NCBI GenBank assembly: GCA_910589415.1
Contig: OU342630.1
Coordinates: forward strand, 44,548,012 to 44,612,011
Reading direction: 5' to 3'
From: Malachius bipustulatus
Taxonomy: Eukaryota > Arthropoda > Insecta > Coleoptera > Melyridae
DNA: 64,000 nt
Shown one piece after another: positions 23,650-33,494 of the stretch. The position numbers were made by a program, and so were the translations under genes. The notes beneath the pieces were generated by a model that worked only from the letters and a program-made list of their open reading frames with translations, was not told the DNA's origin and searched no databases. Numbering within the stretch: position 1 is the stretch's first letter; each line of letters starts with the position of its first letter.

Positions 23650-24458
23650 CATTTTCAATAGAAAATGTAACCTGTGACCGTTCATAAAATATCCTGAAAA
23701 ATCGAGATTTAATGTCCATTTTCATAGTTAGAAATTAATTAATAATTTTTTGCAGGTTTGCATAAGTCAGACCTATCCATCTGACATTTAAAAAATTTTC
23801 AAAGACTATAGATCCCAGAGTTTTCATAATCAACTTTTGTTTTTCTTATGACCGCCATATTGTTTTTTCATGTCGATTGTATAAGAAAATCATGGAAACT
23901 TAAAATCTATGAGCCTAGAAATAATTAAAATTCAAACTTTTATGTTTCTTTTTTCAAAAAAAAACCAAGATTTTTTAACCGAATTACGTCAATAAGAAGT
24001 CATATTGCTTGCCTTATGGTTTTTAATTTCTCTATGATTATCGGTGTAAACAGTTGTCTTTTTTAATAAGAATATTTTTTTCATTTTCTTTTTTTTTAAG
24101 TTTATTATTATCTGGTTTTTATTATTTTTTTTATACGGAACAACATAAAAAAATAATATGGCGGCCATAAGAAAAACAAAAGTTAGTCGGTTTTGAAAAG
24201 TTCTGAAATGCCAGATCTTGACAACTAAAAATTATTCATTAATTTCTAATAATAAGAAAGATAAATAGCAAAAATAAGAAATCTCGAGTTTTAAGTTTTT
24301 AAGGATATTTCAGGAACGGTCACAGATGGTGTCTTAGTATGTCTTGACGGATTGGAGATGGCCACAAAATAACCCATCTTTTCTCTAATGTAACCGACAC
24401 TATATCGGCTTAGTGTTTCCGAGATAGCAATATAGAGAAGGATACATGGTGCACGCTG
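23650..24458. mobile_element. Foldback family B copy 2
   Basis: It has the mirror motifs of copy 1: cttatgaccgccatattgtt near 23846 and aataatatggcggccataag near 24152. The right end ggatacatggtgcacgctg is at 24440-24458; the left terminal CAGGGTG end is not present. Confidence 0.75.
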
Positions 24459-24472
24459 TATAACGTAAAGCT

Positions 24473-24600
24473 ACTCGTAAAGCTACTCGTAAAGTTACTC
24501 GTTACAAACTTAAACTGTGAAAAGCATTGTTAATAAATTTAGTCAGAAAATCTGAAAATGTAATAATATAAAGGCTGTCCCATTTAAAATATGAAATTTG
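24473..24600. repeat. Family A tail with a 12-bp tandem triplet
   Basis: Three copies of gtaaagctactc (the last with a T) run from about 24465 to 24502. They are followed by a tail resembling family A (aatctgaaaatgtaataata and a following gctgtcccatttaaaat). Confidence 0.55.
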
Positions 24601-24818
24601 TTGGCTACTTCCGGCATAACCGGAAGTGGTGGAGTTGTAAATATTTTATTTCAGTTCGTGGAAATTGAAAACATAAATAAACAAAATTTCAGTGTTCCGT
24701 ACTTATATTGGGTATTATTTGATTTCTGTACCTACTATATCCTGCAATTTTTGCAGGCCTATAAAGATACGGCGAAAGAAAGAAAAGTGTATATAAAAGG
24801 TGTATGAGAGTGGCTAAA

Positions 24819-24859
24819 AATATAGCCCTATAATGAATGCTTCATTATAGGGCTATATT
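24819..24859. repeat. Perfect 19-bp inverted repeat at the LINE 5' end
   Basis: aatatagccctataatgaa, spacer tgc, ttcattatagggctatatt. The right arm is LINE coding sequence; the left arm is its exact inverse and lies just outside the element. Confidence 0.85.
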
Positions 24860-26174
24860 CGTTATACCTATTTTTAAAAACGGAAATTCTTCAGATTTAA
24901 ACAATTATCGGCCCATAGCGATATCCCCTATGGTCAGCAAGATTTTCGAAATTATTCTAAAAAAAAACCTGTTAAATTATCTAGATCGCTTCAACCTGCT
25001 CTCTAGTAGGCAGTTTGGTTTCGTGCGTGGCGTCTCAACGATCGATGCTTTGTCGGTGTTGATCGGGGATGTGATCGATGGGTTTGAGAGGGGGGAGTCT
25101 ACAGCGGTAACGTTGTGTGATCTCTCAAAGGCTTTCGATTGCGTCTCGGCGCGGAATTTGATAAAAAAACTAGAGTGGTACGGTATAAGAGGAATACCCC
25201 TAAGAATATTCAGTGATTTTTTAAGTGACAGACACCAGTATACAGACTATAACGGTCAATGCTCTGAAATACTTGATCAACGATATGGAGTACCGCAGGG
25301 GTCAATCTTAGGACCACTCTTATTCATTATTTATATTAATGATCTTGCTCATTATATTGGAGAGAAAAATCTTATACTGTATGCTGATGATACAACGCTA
25401 TACGCATCAGGTAGAGAGCTTGACATCGCGGAAAGAAATGCGCAGGGTCTTTTGGACCTTGCAGCTAGTTGGTTTGCTGCAAACTCACTGAAATTGAATG
25501 ACAATAAAACGCAAAAAATTAACCTAACATCTAGCAGACTGACGGGTTCGCGGGAACCGGTGAAGTTGCTGGGTATGAGCATTGATAATCGGCTCACGTG
25601 GTCTTCTCATGTACACAGATTGGCTGCTAAGATATCTAGTGGTATATTCGCAATAAAAGGCTTGAAGAACACTGTCTGTTTGGAGGTATTGAGAACTGCA
25701 TATTTCTCTATTGTTCAGGCTCATATTGGTTATGGTCTATTGTTGTGGGGAAGCACATCAGAAGCGAACGTTATTTTTGTATTGCAAAAAAAAGTAGCAA
25801 GAATGATACTGGGTGCAAAATATTTAGACCACTGTAAGCCCTTATTCAAAGAATTAAAATTCATGACTTTACCATCACTATACATTCTCCAAACGGTCTG
25901 TCATATACATGATATTGCTTCTAAAATAAAATCACATGCAGATCTGCATGACTACAATACAAGGGGTAGAAATAATCTAATAGTACCATATAGTAGACTT
26001 ACAGTTTCGAAAAGGAACAGATTGAATTTGAAGTTATATAATTGTCTATCCGAAGATGTCAGGTCTTTAAATTCAAGAAATTTTAAAAAATATATAAAAA
26101 ATCTATTGATAGAACATGCATTCTATTCAATATCTATGTATCTATGTATTAACACTATTATTAATCAAAAATAA
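24841..26174 (+). CDS. LINE reverse transcriptase, 5'-truncated but otherwise open
   Basis: This is a single open frame of 445 codons, counted from an ATG at 24837 that lies in the inverted-repeat spacer and is not a natural start. It carries a complete non-LTR RT domain: NNYRPIA at residues 22-28, QFGFVRGVSTIDAL at 59-72, LCDLSKAFDCV at 93-103 with the first catalytic Asp, GVPQGSILGPLLF at 151-163, and LYADDTTLY at 181-189 with the two catalytic Asp residues. A thumb and C-terminal region follow (HDYNTRGRNNL, then FKKYIKNLLIEHAFYS). The endonuclease and any ORF1 are missing, so the copy cannot move alone. The style suggests the jockey/CR1 group. The lack of stops points to a recent insertion. 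Confidence 0.85.
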
Positions 26175-26436
26175 AACTAATTCCAAATATCAAATTGTAC
26201 CTAGATGTATATTAAGATAGGGATCTATCCTGTAAAGCAAGCGTAGTGTGCTTGTTTTGTTTTTTTTTTCTTCATATTTCTATATTATTATATAATATAT
26301 TTTTATAAATCCCAATTTTATTGGGATTTAGGTTCTAATTTAAATTTGCCACTAAAGATTAGAACTAATTAGAATTCTAATTAGAATTAGAATAAAGAAC
26401 AAATTAGAAAAACTTTCGCACAGCATGCGAGGAGAA
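26175..26436 (+). other. LINE 3' region and AT-rich palindromic tail
   Basis: After the RT stop come a T-rich stretch and the hairpin aaatcccaat/attgggattt (26307-26329). Then comes a repeated attagaa/ttctaat motif (26333-26400). The LINE boundary cannot be fixed and no target duplication is seen. Confidence 0.4.
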
Positions 26437-26500
26437 GACTGAAGACATGGACGGTACCGTTTCGTCCTTATTATGGACTCATCAGCATATCATATCAGTC
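26437..26500 (-). ncRNA. Type I hammerhead self-cleaving ribozyme
   Basis: Read on the minus strand from 26500 to 26437, all required parts are present. Stem I has an outer helix GACTGA/TCAGTC, an internal loop TAT/T, and an inner helix GATATG/CATGTC. Then come the core CTGATGA, stem II GTCC/GGAC with a 7-nt loop ATAATAA, and the core GAAA. A very short stem III follows, CGG-TA-CCG, closed by A-U, ending in the cleavage triplet GTC before CATGTC. The stem I internal loop facing the stem II loop is the layout needed for the tertiary contact. Known hammerheads with such a minimal stem III occur in Penelope-like retroelements and retrozymes. No Penelope RT is seen nearby, so the host element is unknown. 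It points against the LINE at 24841-26174. Confidence 0.85.
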
Positions 26501-28099
26501 AGCTCTAAACCACACATGCTATACGAAATTTGGAAGTTCTATCTATTCTAACTGGTGTTTTCGTTTTGTAGTGACCTATAATTTTCAAATGAGTGAGCAG
26601 GCAACCAGAGAAACGTGCGTGTCTTTATATAGTATTATCCTCGCTATAAATGTATAATATGTATTTTTTGTAATAGGTACGTGATTTTATTTTATTTTTA
26701 TTCACTGTTAACTATTATTTCCTATTGTGAATACTTTGTTAGTTTGTACTCGATTGTAGATAAGAGTATATCGTTGTTTTGCCTCATTTGCATTTTCAAA
26801 TAAACTTAAATTGCTTAGTCGATTGAATTTGCATGGTTGGTCATCATATTGTTCACAAGTGATTTCCAATGTCTTGCAGCTTTCGCTCCGGAACTTCAAA
26901 TTAAGGTCCGGTTCAATATGTTTAGTCAGTATTATACCTACATACTCTGTGCAAGTCAGTGCGAATACTGAGTCTTTATACACAGACGAATTGCAATGAA
27001 TAGTTTGCTCTAGTAAATTTTTTCAATGATATTGTTTGTATAGTAACACAATTAAATAGGTATCTCTATCTATGGTAACTCATGTAATTGAACCTAATAA
27101 TTCCCCTATGATTACTAACGTTCAGTATTAAACACAATCGTAGAAGACAATTTTCAGGTGTGTAAAATATAGGTACAAAACTCTATAAAACTCAGTATTC
27201 GTACGGTATAGATTCATTAATAGTCCCGTCGGTAAAGTAAAAAATAAAACCAAGTTCATAAAAAATCATATCTAAGATTTTCCTTCAATAATTATTGTTA
27301 GTGAAAGGGTTATAGACATTATTAGACATAAATACACAAAAATCAGTTTTGTGGATGCAGCGGGTCCCCCCCCCCCCACAAAAAAAAAAACCGCTCTTTC
27401 GAAAAAAGTGTTTTTCGCTTATAGCTCTTTAATAGTTGGATAGTATATAAAAAAAATTAAAGATTAAGTAAAAGAAACGAATGAAATACTCAAAAGAATA
27501 ACAGACAGTTCATAAAATTTTCAATGTTAAAATAAACATCTAAAGGCAACCTCGTCTTTCTGACATCTTCTAGCAGATAGTTGTCATATTTGTAAAACAC
27601 AATGTTATCACATATCTATCATGTATTAACTTTCATCGTTCACTAAATATACAGACTCTCGTGCTTACTTAATGGTATCTAAAAGTAGATCAAGTATAAA
27701 CATTCGCTGGCGTACACTTCTTGGAAATTCAAATACTGACTGATACCTAGGGAGCTTTATATCAACATCACGATACCCTGAAGTAATTGCACCTCCTCAA
27801 TTCCAGTACTCTGGGATGTTAACAGAAATCCCTTAAGCATGAGTTATTTTTAGTGTTAGTATTCTCTTATAAAAAGAGGTGTATTGGGTTGTTAGCTGTT
27901 GACATCTAAGTTTAACACCAAAAATATACGTAGACTATGAATATGAGTAGGTACATATACATGATTCCCGTATTTAGAGAAACTGCATGGGGATTTCGGT
28001 TATCTTAATATTAGATTGAAGTATATTTAGGACAAAGCTGCGTATTATTTTGCTGATTTGTAATCTGAAAAGAAATGTAGGTTGGATAGCTTAAGTTGC
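26501..28099. other. No gene recognised
   Basis: The minus-strand upstream side of the ribozyme has a possible TATA motif (ctatataaag, about 26612-26625 reading minus). A 14-base C run followed by an A run is at 27366-27390. No coding frame is supported. Confidence 0.35.
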
Positions 28100-28416
28100 T
28101 ACTTTTATTTTTCTTATTACCTCGAGAAAACACTTTAATATAAAAAAAAAACATTAAAATTTTAATTTTCTTTTTACAAAAAAATACATTTTTCGGTGAT
28201 TTTGCTTATAGGGTCATTCGGTGAGGAACATGTCCTTTTTCTCTGGAAAAGAATTGAAAAAATTCTTAAGTTTTTGTTTTTTTTATTTTACAGATTTTTA
28301 GTTAACTTGTTTCTTTTAAGCACCAAATGACATCAAAAATATTATGACGGCCATAATAGAAACAAATATTCGAAATGTCAAACATCTAACGATATAACTC
28401 ATAAGAGCTTATGTAA
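28100..28416. mobile_element. Foldback family B copy 3, left fragment
   Basis: It contains attatgacggccataat (about 28340) and cgaaatgtcaaacatctaac plus agcttatgtaa, in the same order as family B copy 1. It is cut at 28416 by the piggyBac-type hairpin. A probable remaining piece is at 31025-31110 (aataagaaatcacaaatttt, then cagtttttttcagaatattt). Confidence 0.6.
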
Positions 28417-30805
28417 CCCAGCAGGACCGGTATTTCGTAAACAGACCGGGGAAATCTATTTATTTATTTTTTTCAGTCGATGGAGTCGCACCTTTCCTGT
28501 CTTTTGACATGTGTCTAAGGTTGGGTCGGGGTGGGGGGAGGGGGGGTCACGCTTTTAAAATTTACCTGAAAATGAATTTTATCGGAAAAACGGGTACATC
28601 TGAGCCGGATTTGATCTGAAAAAAAAATTATGGTATCAAAAATTGAAGAGCTTGACTAAACACGGAAGTTCGTTCCGACCTTAACCCTTTAGCTCAACTG
28701 GTTCGCGAAATATTGCGATATTAAGGGTGCAAAAATGAATAAAAATTCAACTGACTTTTTCTCGGCAGATGGTGGAGATAGGGCGTTAATTTTTTGCGAG
28801 AGGAAGAGTGCCACCGAGTACTTTGACGGTCCGGAAGGAGGGGGTGGTGAGTCAATTAGGAGGGGAGATATGGGGGTGAGAAGAAAAATACGGAAACGCT
28901 TGTAAAATGTTTATTTATAGTCCAATAAAGTCTAAAAAGTCATACGTATCGATTAAGAATACACATCCTTTTGATAGTTCGATTTATTTTGTTTCATATA
29001 CGTGGTTTTTATAGTAACCGTCCAGTTTGTCTAAACACTCCATCCCGCATAAATAAGTATACGTCAACATTGGTTTTGAATGAGAATTAAATGCACAACA
29101 CAGAGGATAGAGTGTCATTACGTGGATAAATTTTCTGTAGTTGTCAGTGGCTCTCAAACTGACGTAAGCGCTTCAATTCATTGTTTGAATGATTCCTTCA
29201 ATAATTTAAGCTCGTTCACAACTTGACAATTAACTGTTTGACATTTTCTGGTGAAATTAAAAATATTAATTCGGACGGTTAGTGTGACGTCACATCTGAC
29301 TTTTTAAAGTTAATCCTACTATATTCACCTACAGAGACCAGGCACTGCTCATTTTCTTCGTTTTTTTTATCTACTACTCGGTAGTCATGGCAAAAAAAAA
29401 TATTTTTGCAAATACACGCTTGGCGCGCAATTAAAAAAAAAGTCATATTTTTTCTCGCGTTTTTGGGGGTGAAGGAAGGGGGTGGGGAAATTTTTTTTTC
29501 ACCACTGAACGGCATTTTTTTTTTATCTTTAATTTGAGCCCCACTTAAACCTGATCCGATCATAAATAAGGGCACAACGAAACGGCAAATTCTAGGCTTT
29601 ATTGCGGGTGAACGGAGAGGGGTGGGAGGTTCTTGTTAGGCTCATTGGAAAGAAAAAACATTTATTTATCTATTTATTTATTTGTTTTTTCATTCCCGAT
29701 CGTTCAGCGATCAAAAGCAAGCAAGAATTTTCAAAATCGATCCATAATTGAGCGAGGTACGAGCGAACAAGCATTCGAAAATAAATTCCGAGCGTGCGTT
29801 CCAACTGTGCGTGCCCGGAGTATGGACAAGCGGAGAGCGTAAGCTGCCCACGGCTGCTCGGGTATCTTTCTCGCCCGGTTTAAAGAGAGATCTTCATGTA
29901 TAACTCGCGCGCGCGAGCAAGATACGCACGAAAAAAAAAACAAATGAATAAATAGATAAATACATATTTTCTCTTTCCAATGAGCTTAACAAGAACCCCC
30001 CACCCCTCTGCGTTCGCCCGCAATAAAGCCTAGACTTTTCCGGTTCGTTGTGCACTTATTTATGGTCGGATCGGGTTCAAGTGAAGCTCAAATTGAAGAT
30101 AAAAAAAATGCCGTTCAGTGGTGAAAAAAGAATTTTCCCCACCCCCTTCTTTCACCCCCAAAAACGCGAGAAAAAAAAATGACTTTTTTAAATTTGCGCG
30201 CCAAGCGCGCATTTGTAAAAATATTTTTTTTGCCATGACTACCGGGTAGTAGATAAAAAAAACGAAGAAAATGAGCGGTGCCTGGTCTCTGTAGGTGAAT
30301 AAATAAACTTTTTACGAGCGTTTCCGTATTTTTCTTCTCACCCCCATATCTCCCCTCCTAATTGGCCCACCATCCCCTCCCTCCGGCCCATCAAAGTACT
30401 CGGCGGCACCCTTCCTCTCGCAAAAAATTGACGCCCTAACTCCACCACCTGCCGAGCGAAAGTCAGTTAAATTTTTATTCATTTTTGCACCCTTAATCGC
30501 AATATTTCGCGAACCAGTTGAGCTAAAGGGTTCAGGCTGGAACGAACTTCCGTGTTTAGTCAAGCTCTTCAATTTTCGATACCATAATTTTTTTTTCAGA
30601 TCAAATCCGGCTCAGATGTACCCGTTTTTCCGATAAAATTCATTTTCAGGTAAATTTTAAAAGCGTGCCCTCCTCCCCCCCACCCCGATACAACCTAAGA
30701 CACATGTCAAAAGACAGGAAAGGTCCGACTCCATCGACCGAAAAAAAAAATAAATAGATTTCCCCGGTCTGTTTACGAGCTGTTTATTTTACCGGTCCTG
30801 CTGGG
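28417..30805. mobile_element. 2.4-kb piggyBac-type hairpin element
   Basis: The ends are CCCAGCAGGACCGGTA and TACCGGTCCTGCTGGG, followed on the right by TTAA (30806-30809) and preceded on the left by GTAA (28413-28416). The CCC...GGG plus TTAA layout suggests piggyBac, with one mismatch on the left. Outer arms 28417-28917 and 30302-30805 pair along their length. Inner arms 29324-29690 and 29935-30299 pair too, leaving a central loop of about 245 bp that is richer in G+C. The left arm is interrupted by the 404-bp MITE at 28918-29321. The right arm has a small extra segment (gctgtttattt) near 30780. No transposase is present. Many C/G homopolymers in the arms (ccccccacccc) make it compositionally unlike its neighbours. 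Confidence 0.85.
28918..29321. mobile_element. 404-bp TA-flanked MITE nested in one hairpin arm
   Basis: The ends TAGTCCAATAAAGTC and the inverse of GTTAATCCTACTA are related TIRs, and pairing continues inwards (taaaaagtc / gactttttа-type ends). A TA dinucleotide flanks both sides (28916-28917 and 29322-29323). The opposite arm of the hairpin reads straight through this point with a single TA (30300-30301), so the empty site is preserved. The TA duplication suggests a Tc1/mariner-mobilised MITE. Confidence 0.85.
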
Positions 30806-30809
30806 TTAA

Positions 30810-31290
30810 TGTTCTTAAACTTTTTAAAAACATATGTAATTTTTTTTTCTGCGACGGGAAAAAATAACCATTTTATCCCCTTTGGCCAGGTATAAAAATG
30901 CCACTGTATCTGAATTGCTTTTTGCCAGGAAAAAAGTATATTAGCAGGGAAAAAAGTGAGTACTGTTTGATCGATATGGCCGCTTAGGTATAGCTACTAT
31001 TAACACTCAGATATCATCAAATTTATATCGAACACGAACACAGTTAAAATAAGAAATCACAAATTTTCAGTTTTTTTCAGAATATTTCAGCAATGACTGA
31101 ATGTCTCGCTGAATCTATTCCAAATTGTTTTTCAGATTAGAAATAATAAAAAAAACGTAACTTTACGCCGTATTTAACCTATTTCCCATCTATTAAGATA
31201 ACTCAGATTTTCATGCATTTTACCGAAAACGGGAACCGTATGTAGGTATACTGTAGGTATACGAATAAGAGTTATTTATGTATCAAAGCC
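30810..31290. other. No gene; family B remnant at 31025-31110
   Basis: AT-rich DNA that includes the likely right-hand remnant of the family B element interrupted at 28416. Nothing else is recognised. Confidence 0.4.
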
Positions 31291-31369
31291 ATTACTTAGA
31301 TGATAATGCCCGAGGTCGACGGGAGGCCCTCGGGAAGGATGTCGACCAATGGACATTATCATCAGTAAT
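31291..31369. repeat. Small foldback (79 bp)
   Basis: attactTAGATGATAATGCCC pairs with its inverse ggacattatcatcagtaat, and GGTCGAC with GTCGACC, around the loop gggaggccctcgggaaggat. It is probably a short MITE; gataatgcccg is also present, inverted, near 34360. Confidence 0.65.
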
Positions 31370-31448
31370 GCCAGTGGTGCATACAACATTTTATTTTTCA
31401 ATTAAGTACATCGCGAAAATAAAACTAAATGCAATGATTTTCTTACAT

Positions 31449-31488
31449 ATATATCCCATTTCAGACGTTTTTGAATTCAAGTTGGCTG
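31449..31488. repeat. Dispersed repeat, inverted partner at 34187-34225
   Basis: atatcccatttcagacgttt followed by ttgaattcaagttggct matches the inverse of 34187-34225 with only a few differences. This shows two oppositely oriented copies of an unnamed repeat about 2.7 kb apart. Confidence 0.65.
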
Positions 31489-32614
31489 TGATATTTTTTC
31501 TTCAAGTTGGATACCCTGGACAGTCGATTTGAGCTAAAAAAGTTCAAATGACTTCCCACTTTACTCATATGCCATTAGGATTAATTTCTTACCTAATAAA
31601 AATATGTTTGACGTATGAAAACAATAATTCAATAATATACGATTGTTGTTATTTTTTAGTAAAAAATATTTAATTATTAGACGTTCAGTAACTTCATTCA
31701 AAAAGTTCTGTCAGATTTTCAGCATCTTATTTCAATCCTTTTAAAATTGAAAAGAACTTAAATCTCCTTTGAATACTACATTATTATATTATAATGCCAA
31801 AAGTAATTGAAATGTGTGGCACAGTGTCTACCGAAAACCAACACAAAGAGATCGTTATTTACACAAGAACTCCAATCAACACCCAGCCCAAAAACGAGCT
31901 CTGTAATACAAACCCCGGTGAATCGTGCTTCCCGAATTTGTGAGACTCAGTCCTACCTCGAAGAAGATGAGCTCTACACCATGCATGAATGCTTTGCTTC
32001 AGGATGACCACGCCGTGTGCTACGAAAAGACGAAAATTTTGTCTACTACGTCACACTATTGCATCCATGCATATACTGTTTTATAACAAATTGAAATCAA
32101 TAACCATACCTAAATTAAACCGATTGGATTCAGAAAATTTATAGTTCTACCCAAATATAATTTTTGTTCATATATTTTAGGCAGCCTCAATATCAAACGA
32201 CAACGAGATAAGAATTTGTCATAACTCATCCTCAACCGAGTTAGCAAGACTTTCCTCAACTGGCAAAAAAATCCTCCAACTCCCTACAATAAATTGAAAA
32301 TGAAGAAAAACTTATTGGCAACCTACAAAGATCATGAGGCTCATTCCATCTACTTTCTTCAAAATTTGAATTAAATTAGTTGATAAAGGAATAAAGACTA
32401 CCCCTACTTATTCTTCAAATGTTCTCGTGAAAATTAGGCATTTCAAGAGTCGGCGACATGACATATGATATATGTTCCTGAATTTTACCACATGACGCGA
32501 GAGAGAGAAGTCCAGCACTTTAAGTTATTTAAGACAATAGAGAACAAATCAAATATCATAAATGTAAATGTGATTGAGTTTTTTATTATATTATTATTAA
32601 ATAACTTTTATTTT
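31489..32614. other. No gene recognised
   Basis: A mixed-composition patch at 31807-32010 has a 66-codon forward frame (includes SYLEEDELYTMHECFASG) that I cannot assign. It might be an old coding remnant. The rest is AT-rich. Confidence 0.3.
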
Positions 32615-32834
32615 GAGCGCGGCGGTTTAGGTCACTGACTATAATTATTGAGCCGTTGACGCTGCCACCGTCTGGGTTCAAATCCCAACTCGGCATGGTT
32701 ATTTCTCGGCAATTTAACTATGTATTTATAAATTTAAAATTTGTGTCTGGCCAAATTAGTTAGTTCTGAGAGCCAAATTACTAGATTGGAATGACTAGGT
32801 CTTATCTACACGGTTAAGACCTCTTAAAAAAAAA
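32615..32834 (+). mobile_element. tRNA-derived SINE, family 2 (shared tail)
   Basis: It starts gagcgcggcggtttaggtca, with a degenerate box A. A good box B, gggttcaaatccc, is at 32674-32686. The tail gtcttatctacacggttaag forms a hairpin and is followed by poly-A at 32826-32834. The tail matches that of the minus-strand SINE at 3721-4003, while the two heads and bodies differ. A flanking duplication is only approximate (aacttttatt / aactttgata). Confidence 0.8.
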
Positions 32835-32912
32835 CTTTGATATTGGAAAATTGAAGTCAGTTGAAAAAATTTGTTGAAATAGCCTTTTATAAATTTCCAG
32901 GGCATAATCTTT

Positions 32913-33486
32913 GGTAATTGTATACATCCGCGGCTCCTACGTTTCATCAATTTTTTCAGGACCGAGGAGCGAAATAGGGGTGCTGGGTGGGTAAGAAGCT
33001 AAAAACAGCCATTGCAAACTAATATCAAGGTCACCACTAAGGCCTCTTTGGCACTACGGTCGAATTTCTATTTTTTTTTTAACTTTCAGGGCAAGGAAAA
33101 TCTTCGAGAATAACAGTAGCACAGTTTTTATTTTGAATTTTGCATTTATTTTGCATTTATATTCCAAAATACGAGTCATCGCCTCGCTGTTATATTCCGA
33201 CTACGTTTGCATGCCATGTATGTTGCGTATCTTACCAGACCGGCTCTGGTGTTGATATCACGAGTTCCGCCGTCCACTCGACACTCTGACCTTGCATGGT
33301 TATTGTGATTTTCGCTGTTCTAAACAGGCCCGCACTCAGGAAGATCTTCTTTTGATGCCCTTTTGTTCGCTTATCTTTCATTTGCAAAGCAAATTAATAC
33401 CTTCCTGGTGTTACTATAGGTATGTCCTCCACCCCTATATAGGTGCCATAGTGAAACTGTAGGAGCCGCGGATGTATATAATGACC
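32913..33486. mobile_element. 574-bp TIR element with 8-bp target duplication
   Basis: The ends GGTAATTGTATACATCCGCG (then gctcctac) and their inverse are flanked by a perfect 8-bp duplication, taatcttt (32905-32912 and 33487-33494). The length of the duplication fits hAT, P or Merlin-type elements; the GGT terminus does not single one out. The interior is more balanced in composition than the flanks but has no recognisable protein. Confidence 0.85.
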
Positions 33487-33494
33487 TAATCTTT

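Noticed and set aside
24837..24839. ATG as a real start codon of the LINE protein.
   Set aside because: It is created by the spacer of the junction inverted repeat; the true N-terminal parts are missing.
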